Positions 35,451 to 45,042 are shown, numbered from the stretch's first letter. The stretch: DNA of 63,021 nucleotides from Actinomycetota bacterium (GCA_005885515.1 VAWK01000006.1:1-63021), one strand, 5' to 3'. Made by a program: numbers and translations. Notes: a model not told the origin generated them from the letters alone.

Positions 35451-36389
35451 CTACAGGCCCGGCCAGTGCCTGACGACGAAGCCGGCGCTGTCCGCCGCCG
35501 ACACCTGCCAGCGCGAGGCGTACACGCCGCTGCGCCCGGCGGTGTTGTACATGATGCCGTCCACGTACATGTAGGTGTGCCCGGCGTTGGCCAGCACGGT
35601 TATGTACCTGCCCGGGCCCGACGCGCCCCAGCTCTCGAGTTCCCCGGAGGTCTCGGGCGCGTTGAGAAGCCCGCCCGCGGCCAGGGCGTAGCTCACCGAC
35701 CCGGAGCAGTCGTAGGCGTTGTCCACGAACGACGCGTGGCCCCCCCCGAACACGTAGGGGAAGTCGGCGATCGCATTGGCCCCCGCGATGACCCTCTGCA
35801 CGACTTCCGGGACGTTGGGCGGGATCGGGATCGTGCCGCCGCCGCCGATCGACCTGCCGCCGGGCACCGCGGCGAGGCGCTGGCGCTGGAGCTGCCGAGC
35901 GCTGCGTTCAGCAGCCTGCATCTGCTGCAGCTCGGCGCGCACTTCGGCATCCGACGGCGCGCCCGCGGCGACGATCGCTTCCCCGGCCTTGCTCGGCGCC
36001 GCGGCGGCGGCATGATGCACGGAGGCCGGCGCGGGATAGCTGCTCGATTCTTCGGGGTCGCGCACCTCCGGGACCTTTGCCCTGCCCGCCGCGACGGCTG
36101 GGCCGGACGCAGGCGCGACCGAGGCTGTGTGCGTGGGCACGTGCCTGCTCGCAGGCTCGCCGCCGGCGCGCTTGCTCGCAGTCTGGCTGGCGGCGCGCCG
36201 GGCGGCGGCCAGCGGGTGATGCGGACCGGCTCGTAGCGCCAGCGCCAGGGCCACCGCCCCCGCGATCAGCGCTGCGAGCAACGCTGCCGCGAGCGCCTTC
36301 CGCGACGCGCCGACGCGCCACGCTGCGGCCGCCGGTGGTGGGCTGGCGTCCGTCACTGCTGCAAGGCTAGCGGGCGTGGGAGCATCCAA
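35451..36389 (-). CDS. membrane-anchored NlpC/P60-like peptidoglycan hydrolase-like protein
   Basis: 312 residues. A short cytoplasmic N-terminus and a single membrane helix (ALAAALLAALIAGAVALALA) are followed by an Ala/Pro linker, a short coiled coil (EVRAELQQMQAAERSARQLQ) and a C-terminal NlpC/P60-like domain: YVFGGGHASFVDNAYDCSGS with the catalytic Cys, and NAGHTYMYVDG with the catalytic His. It should cut peptidoglycan stem peptides outside the membrane. The domain ends in FVVRHWPGL as in relatives. Confidence 0.82.
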   Translation of the reverse strand: MDAPTPASLAAVTDASPPPAAAAWRVGASRKALAAALLAALIAGAVALALALRAGPHHPLAAARRAASQTASKRAGGEPASRHVPTHTASVAPASGPAVAAGRAKVPEVRDPEESSSYPAPASVHHAAAAAPSKAGEAIVAAGAPSDAEVRAELQQMQAAERSARQLQRQRLAAVPGGRSIGGGGTIPIPPNVPEVVQRVIAGANAIADFPYVFGGGHASFVDNAYDCSGSVSYALAAGGLLNAPETSGELESWGASGPGRYITVLANAGHTYMYVDGIMYNTAGRSGVYASRWQVSAADSAGFVVRHWPGL

Positions 36390-36472
36390 CCGTCGTTTCC
36401 CCTGCTCGCCCGCATCGGCACCGGCGGCCCCCAGACGCGCGCGGGCGGCTGTATCTCGATAACCTGAATCGA

Positions 36473-36982
36473 ATGCGCGACGACGCCACCGCCGTGGACA
36501 TTCACGCCGGCGGGATTCCGACCGCAGTGGAGATTCGCCCGCACATGCGACTTCTGCACGGCATGCGGCGCCCGGCGAACTGGCTCCAGCTCGTGCGCTT
36601 CGGGCTCGTCGGCGCGCTCGGCTTCGTGATCAACATCGCCGTGTACACGCTGTGCGTGCACGCGCTCGCGATCGACTACCACGCCGCGGCCGTGGCGGCC
36701 TGGCTGGTCGCGGTGGCCAACAACTTCGTGCTCAACCGCCATTGGACCTTTGATGCGCGCGGCGGCCGCGCCCACTTCCAGGCCATGCGCTTCGTCACCG
36801 TCAGCCTCGTCGCGCTTGCCTTCAGCCTGCTCGTGCTGATGGCCTTCGTCGAGCTCGCCGGCATCCCCAAGGTCCCCGCCCAGGCCCTCGCCGTGGCCGC
36901 GTCGATGCCGTTGAACTTCCTGGGCAACAAGCTGTGGAGCTTTCGCTCCGAGCCCGAGGGCCTCGCTGTCCTCGAGCTCTGA
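36473..36982 (+). CDS. GtrA-family membrane protein
   Basis: 169 residues with four membrane helices in the GtrA pattern: LVRFGLVGALGFVINIAVYT, AAVAAWLVAVANNFVLNRHW (the conserved N-FxxNRxWTF motif), FVTVSLVALAFSLLVLM and FLGNKLWSF at the end. GtrA-like proteins help flip or transfer polyprenyl-linked sugars. The first 30 residues are extra; an internal ATG (MRLLHGMRRP) is an alternative start. Confidence 0.88.
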   Translation: MRDDATAVDIHAGGIPTAVEIRPHMRLLHGMRRPANWLQLVRFGLVGALGFVINIAVYTLCVHALAIDYHAAAVAAWLVAVANNFVLNRHWTFDARGGRAHFQAMRFVTVSLVALAFSLLVLMAFVELAGIPKVPAQALAVAASMPLNFLGNKLWSFRSEPEGLAVLEL

Positions 36983-37021
36983 GCGGCGCGCCGGCCCGTC
37001 TAGGGCGGACGAGCGGGTACC

Positions 37022-37058
37022 TATACTCTGGCCTTCCCCCTCTCGGAGGACTGTGGCG
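37022..37058 (+). promoter_or_regulatory. probable promoter and ribosome site of the bifunctional nuclease gene
   Basis: TATACT at 37022-37027 is a good -10 element, and TCGGAGGA at 37043-37050 is a strong ribosome site seven bases before GTG 37058. No clear -35 is seen. The implied leader would be about 23 bases. Confidence 0.55.
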
Positions 37059-37549
37059 TGCAGGAAATGGTCATTTACGGCGTCAGCTTCGACATGGTTG
37101 GCAAGCAGCCGATCGTGCTCCTGAAGACGGTCGACGGCAACAAGTTCCTGCCGATCTGGATCGGTCACCCGGAGGCCGCCTCGATCCTGATGAAGCTCCA
37201 GGGCGCCGGCACGCCACGCCCCATGACCCATGACCTGCTGTGCGACATCCTCGGCGAGCTGGAGGTCAAATGCACGCAGGTGTCGGTGACCGAGCTGCGC
37301 GAGAACACCTTCTTTGCCTCCATCACCCTGAGCGTCGCCGGCCGCGAAGTGGAGATCGACTCCCGCCCCAGCGACGCGATCGCGCTGGCGGTGCGCTCCG
37401 GTGCGCCGATCTACGCGGCCGAGGAGGTGATCGCCGAGTCGGCGATCGAGTTCGAGCACGACGTCGAGGAGTCGGAGGACGTGGTCGAGAAGTTCAAGGA
37501 GTTCCTCGACGAGGTCTCACCCGAGGACTTCGCCGCCGGCGACTCCTAG
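37058..37549 (+). CDS. bifunctional nuclease (DUF151) family protein
   Basis: 163 residues of the BFN domain: VIYGVSFDMVGKQPIVLLKT, LPIWIGHPEAASILMKLQG, RPMTHDLLCDILGELEV, ENTFFASITL and EIDSRPSDAIALAVRSGAPI. The family is near universal in Actinobacteria, and plant relatives have nuclease activity in defence; the bacterial role is not settled. The acidic C-terminal helix (EFEHDVEESEDVVEKFKEF) is usual. ATG 37067 is an alternative start. Confidence 0.93.
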   Translation: MQEMVIYGVSFDMVGKQPIVLLKTVDGNKFLPIWIGHPEAASILMKLQGAGTPRPMTHDLLCDILGELEVKCTQVSVTELRENTFFASITLSVAGREVEIDSRPSDAIALAVRSGAPIYAAEEVIAESAIEFEHDVEESEDVVEKFKEFLDEVSPEDFAAGDS

Positions 37550-37609
37550 CAGCCCGGCCTGCCAACCAGCGCGCGCGAGGGTTCGGCGGCGCCTGATACG
37601 CAGACTGGC

Positions 37610-38611
37610 TCAGCGCGTCCACGCGCTCGCCAGCACGCGGGCGGTGAGCTCATCGAAGCCGATGCCCGCAGCATCGGCCGCTTGCGGAAGCAGGCTGGTC
37701 TCGGTCAGGCCCGGGACGACGTTGATCTCGAGCACCCACAGGTCATCGCCGCCGGCCTCGAGCATCAGATCGACACGAGCGACTCCGTGGCAGCCGAGCA
37801 GCGTATACACCTCCATCGCCAGTTCCTGTGCGCGGGCGGCGGTGTCGGCCTCGAGCTCCGCCGGGCACACGAAGGTCGTCATGCCGATCTCATACCGGGA
37901 CTCGTAGTCATAGAAGTCCTCCTCGCGCGGCACCGCCTCGACGACGGGCAGCGCGAACGGCGCCGCCCGCCGCGCGCCGGTGCGGCCGGGCGGCGACCGC
38001 GTCGAGTCGGTGGCGGGGCCGTCCAGCACGGACACCGCCAGGTCCCGCCCCTTCGCATAGCGTTCGATCAGGATCTTGTCGTCGTAGGAGAACGCGCCTA
38101 CCATCGCGCTCGGCAGCTGGTCGCTGGCGCGCGCGAACTTCACCCCCAGCGCAGAGCCCTGGCTGGCGGGCTTGACCACCAGCGGGAAGCCGAGCCGGCC
38201 TTCGATGTCGGCCACCGCATGGGCGGCGCCCAGCTGCCTGACCGACGGCTCCCTCAGGAAGTGAAAGTCGAGCGTGGGCACCCCGGCCTCGCGCATCAGG
38301 TACTTGGCGAGCGCCTTGTCGGTGCAGCGCGCGCAAGCCGCTGGCCCAGAGCCCGTGTAGGGAATCCCGATCGCCTCCAGCAGCGCCTGCACGGTCCCGT
38401 CCTCGCCGTCGCGGCCGTGCAGCGCGATGAAGGCAGCGTCCGGCTGCTGCGCCCGCAGCTCGGGGACGAGCTCCGGCCCCACGTCGAGCGCGAGCACCTC
38501 GTGCCCCAGTCGCACCAGAGCCTCCTGTGCGTGCGCGCCCGAACGCAGCGACACCTGACGCTCGAGGGAGGGACCTCCCTTGAGCACCGCCACCTTCTTT
38601 TCCTCGTTCAT
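37610..38611 (-). CDS. ddl: D-alanine--D-alanine ligase
   Basis: 333 residues of ATP-grasp fold. VAVLKGGPSLERQVSLRSG, FIALHGRDGEDGTVQALLEA, GIPYTGSGPAACARCTDKAL, LVVKPASQGSALGVKFA and the metal/phosphate end LEINVVPGLTETSLLPQAA are diagnostic. It makes the D-Ala-D-Ala end of the peptidoglycan stem in the cytoplasm. There is an insertion around residues 205-220 (DSTRSPPGRTGARRAA) that most homologues lack. Its ATGA start overlaps the stop of the upstream aminotransferase gene. Confidence 0.93.
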   Translation of the reverse strand: MNEEKKVAVLKGGPSLERQVSLRSGAHAQEALVRLGHEVLALDVGPELVPELRAQQPDAAFIALHGRDGEDGTVQALLEAIGIPYTGSGPAACARCTDKALAKYLMREAGVPTLDFHFLREPSVRQLGAAHAVADIEGRLGFPLVVKPASQGSALGVKFARASDQLPSAMVGAFSYDDKILIERYAKGRDLAVSVLDGPATDSTRSPPGRTGARRAAPFALPVVEAVPREEDFYDYESRYEIGMTTFVCPAELEADTAARAQELAMEVYTLLGCHGVARVDLMLEAGGDDLWVLEINVVPGLTETSLLPQAADAAGIGFDELTARVLASAWTR

Positions 38612-40149
38612 CGATCTCGACGCCGGCGAGCCGAGCCCTCGGAAGCGCGGCGTGGAAGGGCCACCACGTCGGCCAGGCCGCTGTCATCGCCGCCTGGGCC
38701 GGCGTCCTGGCCAGCGCCGGGCGAGCCCGCGCGGAGCCCGCCGCCAGCCACGCCGCGGTCCACCTGCGCCGCCTCGCCCCCCGGGGGGGTGCCCGGCTCC
38801 CTCTCCGCCGCTCCGCGCGCAAGATTCCGGGAGCTCGGGACCGAGCCCGACAAGGTTCCGATCAGCGACAGCTGCTCGCGCACCACCTTGCCGATGCGCC
38901 GCATCCCCTCGCGAATGTCCTCCTCGGGTACCCCCGCGAAGTTCAGGCGCATCGACGATGACCCGCTGCGGCCGTCCACGTAGGCGGCGCGTCCGGGAAC
39001 GAACGCCACGCCCTGGCTCTCGCGCGCGAGCGCCAGCAAGTCGGTCGTGTCGATGCGCTCATCCAGCGTGGCCCAGATGAACAGCCCGCCCTGCGGCTTG
39101 GTCCAGCGCGCGTCGTCGGCGAAATGGTCCGCCAGCGCCTCGAGCATCACGTCCCGCCGGCGACTGTAAAGAACCTTCAGCTGCTCCAGGTATGCGCGCC
39201 AGCGGCGCCCGCCGCCCGGGTCGCGCTCGTTGAAGTACGCGGCGACGAACAGCTGCGTGACCGGCGAGGAGCACAGGTCCGCACCCTGCTTGCCGAGATT
39301 GAGCTTCTCCAGCACCGGGCGCGGAGCCACCGCCCAGCCCAGGCGCAGACCAGGCGAGAGGATCTTCGAGAAGGTGCCCAGGTAGATGACGAGGTCTGCG
39401 CCGCCGCCGCTTCCGAGCACCTCGGCATCGAGCGAGTACAGCGTCGGCAGCGGCTCTCCCTCGTAGCGAAGCAGGCCATAGGGGTTGTCCTCCAGGACCA
39501 GCAACTCGCGCCGGCGGGCCAGGGACATCGTGACCCCGCCCGGATTCTGGAAGTTGGGGATCGTGTAGATGAACTTGGGTCGCCGGCCCCGCGCCTGGAG
39601 CCGGTCCAGCACGATCTCCAGCTCCTCGATCGGCATCCCGTCGGAATCCATCTCGATCTGCGCCACCTCGGCCTGGTAGGCGCCGAACGTAGGCACGGCG
39701 CCGGGGTACGTGGGCGCCTCGGCGACGATCACGTCGCCAGGGTCGATGAGGGCCTTGCATACGAGGTCGATCACCTGCTGGCCCCCGGTCGTGACGATCA
39801 CCTCGCTCGGGTCGATCAGCGTGCCCTCCGCGGCCATCACTTCGACGATGCAGTCGACGGTCGCGGTCATCCCATCGGTCGGTCCGTACTGCAGCGCGCG
39901 CGCGGTGGATTCGGCCGCGACATGAGACATCAACTTCGCGTACAGCTCGGGCTCGAACGTGGTCGTGTCCGGTAGCCCGCCCGCCAGCGAGATCACGTCG
40001 GGGCGCTCGGTGAGCGCCATCATCTCGCGCATCGCGGAGCTCTTCATGGAGCGCGTGCGGCTTGCGAACAGTGCCTCGTAGCGCGCGAGCTCGTGCGCGG
40101 TCGGCCGCGCCCCCCTGCCTTCGCCTGCTCCGCTGCTCGATCGGTCCAT
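38608..40149 (-). CDS. PLP-dependent aminotransferase, 2-aminoadipate/valine-pyruvate type
   Basis: 513 residues. The core (to about residue 425) is a MocR/LysN-type class I aminotransferase: PDVISLAGGLPDTTTFEPEL, YGPTDGMTA, FIYTIPNFQNPGGVTMSL, LVLEDNPYGLLRYEG and IYLGTFSKILSPGLRLGW with the PLP Lys. There is no helix-turn-helix, so it is an enzyme rather than a regulator. The last 90 residues are low-complexity Gly/Ala/Arg, not shared with relatives. Coupling to ddl could mean a role in D-amino acid or cell-wall precursor supply, which is inference. Confidence 0.88.
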   Translation of the reverse strand: MDRSSSGAGEGRGARPTAHELARYEALFASRTRSMKSSAMREMMALTERPDVISLAGGLPDTTTFEPELYAKLMSHVAAESTARALQYGPTDGMTATVDCIVEVMAAEGTLIDPSEVIVTTGGQQVIDLVCKALIDPGDVIVAEAPTYPGAVPTFGAYQAEVAQIEMDSDGMPIEELEIVLDRLQARGRRPKFIYTIPNFQNPGGVTMSLARRRELLVLEDNPYGLLRYEGEPLPTLYSLDAEVLGSGGGADLVIYLGTFSKILSPGLRLGWAVAPRPVLEKLNLGKQGADLCSSPVTQLFVAAYFNERDPGGGRRWRAYLEQLKVLYSRRRDVMLEALADHFADDARWTKPQGGLFIWATLDERIDTTDLLALARESQGVAFVPGRAAYVDGRSGSSSMRLNFAGVPEEDIREGMRRIGKVVREQLSLIGTLSGSVPSSRNLARGAAEREPGTPPGGEAAQVDRGVAGGGLRAGSPGAGQDAGPGGDDSGLADVVALPRRASEGSARRRRDR

Positions 40150-40277
40150 GTCGTGCTCCAGCTATTCGCCACCGCCGGCGTCGAACCTCGTCGGGCGAGA
40201 GCCTGAGCGCCGGACTCGTCGTCTATCGTCCTGGCCGCGCCCCCGAGCACGGTAGCGCACCCCCGCCTGCCCAGCGC

Positions 40278-40877
40278 ATGAACGGCACCTTCTTCGACAT
40301 CGGTCTCGGGCTGGGCCTCGCCACGGCCTGCGGGCTGCGCCCCTATCTCCCGGCTCTACTTTCCGGCGCGCTCGGCTCCGCCGCCGTGCTCGGCGTTGGC
40401 TTCCGCGGAGGCCGCTTTCACTTCCTTCAGTCGGGCTGGTGGCTGCTCGCCGTCGGGGTGGTGCTCGCCGCTACCTACCTTGCGCAGCTGCGCATCGGGA
40501 CCGAGCGCTTCGATGCTGTCGCGTCGGGCGTGATCGCCGCGCAAGCGCTCGCCGTGGGTGCGCTGCTGTTCGCCGGCACGCTCGCCGCGCACCGCGATGC
40601 CTGGTGGCCCGGACTGGCGGCCGGCGCGGCGGCCGCGCTGCTCGCCCGCGGTGCGGTCATCCCCCTGATCAGGGGGGCACGGTCGCGCCTGCCGGACCGC
40701 GCGGCCCGGGAAGCGCTCACCGTCTATGTCGACGCCGCGTCGCTCGCGCTCGCCGGGCTGGTCGCACTGCTGCATCCGCTCGGCTACCTGGCGCCGCTGC
40801 CGCTGGCCTGGCTTCTGGTAGGCGCCCGCAGGCGAGCCGGGGCGAAGTACGCCGGGCTGCGCATCATGCGCCGCTGA
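40278..40877 (+). CDS. DUF4126 family membrane protein
   Basis: 199 residues, about five membrane segments: FFDIGLGLGLATACGLRPYL at the start and VYVDAASLALAGLVALLHPL near the end are the conserved pieces of DUF4126. The function is unknown. TGATG overlap couples it to the following phosphodiesterase gene. Confidence 0.78.
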   Translation: MNGTFFDIGLGLGLATACGLRPYLPALLSGALGSAAVLGVGFRGGRFHFLQSGWWLLAVGVVLAATYLAQLRIGTERFDAVASGVIAAQALAVGALLFAGTLAAHRDAWWPGLAAGAAAALLARGAVIPLIRGARSRLPDRAAREALTVYVDAASLALAGLVALLHPLGYLAPLPLAWLLVGARRRAGAKYAGLRIMRR

Positions 40878-42388
40878 TGCCCCGCGCCCCGCGCCACTCG
40901 CCGCCGAAGCTCGTGCTGTGCGTGATCGACGCCCTGGCCCCGGCGATGCTCGAGCAGGCCGTGGCGGCGGGCGCGGCCCCGACGCTCGGCACGCTGATGG
41001 CGAACGGGCGCTACGTGCCCGACTGCGTTGCCGCGTTTCCCTCGGTGACGCCGGTGTGCGCTGCCTCGATCGTCACCGGCGCGGCGCAGGACGGGCACCG
41101 CATTCCCGCCATGAACTGGTTCCACCGCGACGAACAACGCTACGTCGAGTACGGCTCGAGCTTCCGCGCCGCCCAGCGCTTCGGCATCGCACGCCAGCTC
41201 ACCGACACGGTCTACAACATGAACCGCGCCCATCTCTCCTCGGACACGCTGACCGTGTTCGAGCGACTTGACGACGCGGATGTGCGCACCGCCGGCACGA
41301 CCTACCTGATGTACCGCGGCCGTCACCGGCACGAGCCGCAACGGGACACCGCGCTGGCGCGGGTGGTGGCGACGCTCATGCGCCATCCGGTGATGGGCCC
41401 GCGCGAGCTGTTCTACGCCGACATCTTTGCCTCTCGCCGCACCAGCTGCCGCTCGAACCTCGGCATGCCGGGGATCCGCGACCGCCACTCCGGCTGCGTA
41501 TCGAGCTACCTCGTCGAGCACGACCTGTTCGACTTCCTGCTGCTGTCGCTCCCCGACAACGACTGGTACTCGCACAAGTATGGACTCGACGCACAGCTGC
41601 ACTCGATTGCCCAGGCGGACACGCAGCTCGCTCGCGTGTTCAGCGTCGCCGGAGGCGTGGAGGAGTTCCTCTCCGAGCACGCAGTGATCGCGATGGGCGA
41701 TCACTCCCAGAGCGATATCACCGCCACCATCGCGCTCCAGGACGCCCTCGCGGAGCTCGGCGTGTTTGGCCCCGTGCGTTCGAGCGAGGCCCCGCGCGCG
41801 GACGAGCCGCGCCTGGCGGTCTGCCCATCCCAGCGCGCCGCGATGGTCTACGCGCTGCACGAGCCGGAGCGCGACGCGATGCGTGCTTCCGTCGCGACGC
41901 GCGCGCTGTCGATCGAGGGCGTCGAGCACGTGATGTGGCTCGCGCGCGACGCGCACGAAAAGCCAAGCGAGGGAATCATCGCCAGCCCCGTGCACGGCGA
42001 GCTGCGCTTCGCGCCGGGGGGGCCGGTGCAGGATGCTCGCGGGGCCAGCTGGAGCGTGGAAGGCGAGCTCGCGACGATCGCGGCCACGGTGCGCGAGGGC
42101 CGCCTCGCGACACCCGCCTACCCCGACGCCCTCGGCCGCGTGTGGGCCGCACTGACGTGTCCCACATCGGGCGAGGTTCTGCTCTCGGCCGCGCCCGGCT
42201 ATGAGTTCCTGGACTGGGGGCGCCAGGCGCACGTCGGCGGCGGAAGCCACGGCTCGCTGCACGCGTGCGACTCGCTCGGCGCGCTCGTGGTGTGCGGCGC
42301 GCAGCTACCGCGCACGGAGCCCGGCCAGTGGGCGATTCGAGACGTCGCCGCGCTGGTGCTCGAGCACTTCGGGCTCGCCGGCCCCTGA
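40877..42388 (+). CDS. alkaline phosphatase-superfamily phosphodiesterase/nucleotide pyrophosphatase-like
   Basis: 503 residues. LVLCVIDALAPAMLEQAVA gives the first metal Asp. The nucleophile region is CVAAFPSVTPVCAASIVTGA (the Thr of PSVTP). SLPDNDWYSHKYGLDAQ and IAMGDHSQSDIT supply the remaining Asp/His metal ligands. This is the type I phosphodiesterase/nucleotide pyrophosphatase branch, but no signal peptide is seen, so it acts inside the cell unless exported another way. Coupled to the DUF4126 gene upstream and a glycosyltransferase-like membrane protein downstream, it may belong to lipid or glycan metabolism. Confidence 0.85.
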   Translation: MPRAPRHSPPKLVLCVIDALAPAMLEQAVAAGAAPTLGTLMANGRYVPDCVAAFPSVTPVCAASIVTGAAQDGHRIPAMNWFHRDEQRYVEYGSSFRAAQRFGIARQLTDTVYNMNRAHLSSDTLTVFERLDDADVRTAGTTYLMYRGRHRHEPQRDTALARVVATLMRHPVMGPRELFYADIFASRRTSCRSNLGMPGIRDRHSGCVSSYLVEHDLFDFLLLSLPDNDWYSHKYGLDAQLHSIAQADTQLARVFSVAGGVEEFLSEHAVIAMGDHSQSDITATIALQDALAELGVFGPVRSSEAPRADEPRLAVCPSQRAAMVYALHEPERDAMRASVATRALSIEGVEHVMWLARDAHEKPSEGIIASPVHGELRFAPGGPVQDARGASWSVEGELATIAATVREGRLATPAYPDALGRVWAALTCPTSGEVLLSAAPGYEFLDWGRQAHVGGGSHGSLHACDSLGALVVCGAQLPRTEPGQWAIRDVAALVLEHFGLAGP

Positions 42389-42408
42389 GTCGGTTTACTC
42401 TCGGCCTG

Positions 42409-44229
42409 ATGCGCCGCCCCGTTGTGATCGCCTGTGCCGCGGCGTGCGGGCTGCCCGCCGCCGCCAGCGCCGCGCCGACCAGGCCTGCCAGCGCAGCGAC
42501 GACCAGGCCGGCCAGCGCAGCGACGACCAGGCCTGCCAGCGCCGTGCCGGGGGCGTCCTCCGGCCAGTCCACCAGCTCCGGCACGCCGATCCCGGTGCCG
42601 GCGTCCAACGTCCCGCCGGCGGGCCGAAGGCTGTCGGCAAACGCGGTTCTGGCGATCGCTGACGCGCTTCCGAAGATGAAGGCGATACGGGCGAAGTACG
42701 CGGGCTCCTACGGAGGCGCATACCTGAAGCCGGCCCTTCGCTGGCAGGTGAGCTATTTCTCGCGTGGCGGCAAGAAGGAGATCGGCCAGGTCATCATCGA
42801 TGACCTCAGCGGCCGTGTGCTGGAACAGTGGACGGGTTTTCAGGTGGCGTGGACGATGGCGCGCGGCTACCCGGGGGCGTTCGGCAGGCATGTCAACGCG
42901 CTGTACGTGTGGGTGCCGCTTTGCGTGCTGTTCCTGTTCCCGTTCATCGATTTCCGCCGCCCGTTCTCGCTGCTCCACCTCGACCTGCTGGTGCTGCTGT
43001 CGTTCTCGATCTCGCTCGCCTTCTTCAACCACGCGCGTATCTACGCCTCGGTCCCGCTCACCTATCCGCCGCTGCTGTACCTGCTCGCCCGCATGCTCGC
43101 GCTGAGCCGCCCGGGCGCGAGCCGCTCCCGGCGGCCGCTGCGGCTCAACGTGCCGCCATCGTGGCTGGCGTTCGCGATCGTGTTCCTAGTCGGCTTTCGC
43201 ATCGCCTTGAACGTCGTCGACTCCAACGTGATCGACGTCGGCTATGCCGGTGTGATCGGCGCGCAGAGGATCGTGCAGGGCAAGCCCCTGTACGGCTCCT
43301 ATCCGTCAGACAACGAACACGGTGACACATACGGCCCGGTCAACTACGAGGCGTACGTGCCCTTCCAGCAGCTACTCGGCTGGAGCGGGCGCTGGGACGA
43401 GCTGCCGGCCGCGCACGCGGCGGCGATCTTCTTCGACCTGCTGGCGCTGGGGCTGCTGTTCATGCTCGGCCGCCGCGTACGCGGGCCCACGCTGGCGATC
43501 GCGCTCGCGTACGCGTGGGTCTCCTACCCGTTCACGCTGTTCGCGCTCGAGAGCAACGCCAACGACACGCTGGTCGCCGCGCTCGTGCTGGCGGCGCTGC
43601 TGGCGGCGCGCTCGGCGCCGGCCCGCGGCGCCCTCGCCGCGCTCGCCGGCCTGACCAAGTTCGCGCCGCTGGCGCTCGCGCCGCTGCTGGCCACCCACCG
43701 GCTATGGGGCGACGCCGGCCACTCCCTCTCTGCCCGTCTCGGGCGCGGGCGCGCCCTGCCTCTGTGGCGTTGGCGCATCGGCCGGCTGGCTTGGTTCCTT
43801 TGCGCGTTCGCGCTGGCCGGCGCGGCGGCGTGCATTCCCGCGTTCACCCACGATTCGCTGCATACGATCTATGAGCGCACGCTCGCCTACCAGTCAGACC
43901 GGGGCTCGCCGTTCTCGGTGTGGGGGCTGTACGGGGGGCTCGCGGGCTTGCAGCTGGTGGTCCAGATCGCAGCCGTCGTGCTGGCGCTCGTGCTGGCGCT
44001 GGTCCCCCGCCCGCGGGACCTCGTCGCGCTCGCGGCGGCGTGCGCCGCCGTGATTATCGCCGTGCAGCTCGGGGTCGAACACTGGTTCTACCTGTACATC
44101 CCGTGGTTCGCCGGGCTCGCCCTGCTGGCGCTGCTCGGCAGCCTCAGCCCGTCCCCTCCTGCGCGGGCGGCCTGGGCATCAGAACCTGCTCGATCGAGTC
44201 GGCCCGCAGTGGCCGTGAGCAGCGGATGA
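42409..44229 (+). CDS. multi-pass membrane protein, GT87/DUF2029-like glycosyltransferase
   Basis: 606 residues. A signal-like N-terminus with three copies of TRPASAAT (24-bp tandem repeats at 42478-42549) is followed by a soluble region (FSRGGKKEIGQVIIDDLSGR, WTGFQVAWTMARGYPGAFG) and about ten membrane helices. Motifs such as GYAGVIGAQRIVQGKPLYG and GPVNYEAYVPFQQLLGW, ALESNANDTLVAALVLAALL and LTKFAPLALAPLLA resemble polyprenyl-phosphate mannose/arabinose-dependent GT-C enzymes (GT87 type). The final 28 residues overlap the convergent YmdB-type gene by 86 bases. Confidence 0.78.
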   Translation: MRRPVVIACAAACGLPAAASAAPTRPASAATTRPASAATTRPASAVPGASSGQSTSSGTPIPVPASNVPPAGRRLSANAVLAIADALPKMKAIRAKYAGSYGGAYLKPALRWQVSYFSRGGKKEIGQVIIDDLSGRVLEQWTGFQVAWTMARGYPGAFGRHVNALYVWVPLCVLFLFPFIDFRRPFSLLHLDLLVLLSFSISLAFFNHARIYASVPLTYPPLLYLLARMLALSRPGASRSRRPLRLNVPPSWLAFAIVFLVGFRIALNVVDSNVIDVGYAGVIGAQRIVQGKPLYGSYPSDNEHGDTYGPVNYEAYVPFQQLLGWSGRWDELPAAHAAAIFFDLLALGLLFMLGRRVRGPTLAIALAYAWVSYPFTLFALESNANDTLVAALVLAALLAARSAPARGALAALAGLTKFAPLALAPLLATHRLWGDAGHSLSARLGRGRALPLWRWRIGRLAWFLCAFALAGAAACIPAFTHDSLHTIYERTLAYQSDRGSPFSVWGLYGGLAGLQLVVQIAAVVLALVLALVPRPRDLVALAAACAAVIIAVQLGVEHWFYLYIPWFAGLALLALLGSLSPSPPARAAWASEPARSSRPAVAVSSG

Positions 44230-45019
44230 GCACCGCCATCAGCCACGGATCCTCCTGGGATGTTTCAAACCGGACCGGCATCTGCGTGAGCAGCGACTCG
44301 ATCGCCTGCTCGCGCTTTACCCCGATCACGCCGCCGCGCGGCCCGGTCATGCCCACGTCGGTGATGTAGGCCGTCCCTCCCGGTAGCACGCGGGCGTCGG
44401 CGGTGGGCACGTGGGTGTGCGTCCCCACCACTGCCGTGACGCGCCCGTCGAGATGCCAGCCCATCGCCACCTTCTCCGAGGTTGCCTCGGCATGCATGTC
44501 GACGACGATGTGCTCGGCCGCGCCCAGTTCGCCCAGGGCGGACTCGATCTCGGTGAACGCCGAGCGCCCCGCGCGCAGGTAGAGGTTGCCGCTCACGCTG
44601 ACAACGCCGAGGCGCACCCCGTCGCGCTCGACGGTGCACGCGCCGTGGCCGGGCTGGCTGCGCAAGAAGTTGACCGGCCGCAGGATGCGCGGCTGTGCGT
44701 CGAGATACGCGTACACCTCGCGCCGGTGGTAGGTGTGGTTCCCGAGCGTGATCACGTCGATGCCCGCCGCGATCAGCTCGTCCGCGAGCTTGGGCGTGAT
44801 CCCCAGGCCACCGGCCACGTTCTCGCCGTTGGCGATCACGAACGTGGGCTCGTAGCGCTCGCGCAGCACCGGCAGGCTGTCCAGCAGGGTGCGCCGCCCG
44901 ATGCCCCCGACGATGTCGCCGACGAACAGCACGCTCGCGCGGCCGTTGGCGTCCGGGGAGCCCTCCTGCGCGCCGCCCGCCGCCTGCGGATCGTCGGCGG
45001 ACGCCTGCCTCTCAGCCAT
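44144..45019 (-). CDS. YmdB-type metallophosphoesterase (2',3'-cyclic nucleotide phosphodiesterase-like)
   Basis: About 291 residues; ATG 45019 is preferred because the upstream part is unrelated. Calcineurin-fold motifs: SVLFVGDIVGGIGRRTLLDS, FVIANGENVAGGLG, DVITLGNHTYHRREVY, IVVDMHAEATSEKVAMGWHL and VVGTHTHVPTADARVLPGGT. Dimetal Asp, Asn and His ligands are all in place. Bacillus YmdB acts on 2',3'-cAMP and shapes biofilm choice; TIGR00282-type proteins are common beside rny, which is not seen here. Confidence 0.9.
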   Translation of the reverse strand: MAERQASADDPQAAGGAQEGSPDANGRASVLFVGDIVGGIGRRTLLDSLPVLRERYEPTFVIANGENVAGGLGITPKLADELIAAGIDVITLGNHTYHRREVYAYLDAQPRILRPVNFLRSQPGHGACTVERDGVRLGVVSVSGNLYLRAGRSAFTEIESALGELGAAEHIVVDMHAEATSEKVAMGWHLDGRVTAVVGTHTHVPTADARVLPGGTAYITDVGMTGPRGGVIGVKREQAIESLLTQMPVRFETSQEDPWLMAVLIRCSRPLRADSIEQVLMPRPPAQEGTG

Positions 45020-45042
45020 ACTCTGCCGATGGTGGGAGGAAA

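Noticed and set aside
38608-40149. Aminotransferase considered as a MocR regulator
   Set aside because: There is no N-terminal winged helix; the extra sequence is a low-complexity C-terminal tail.
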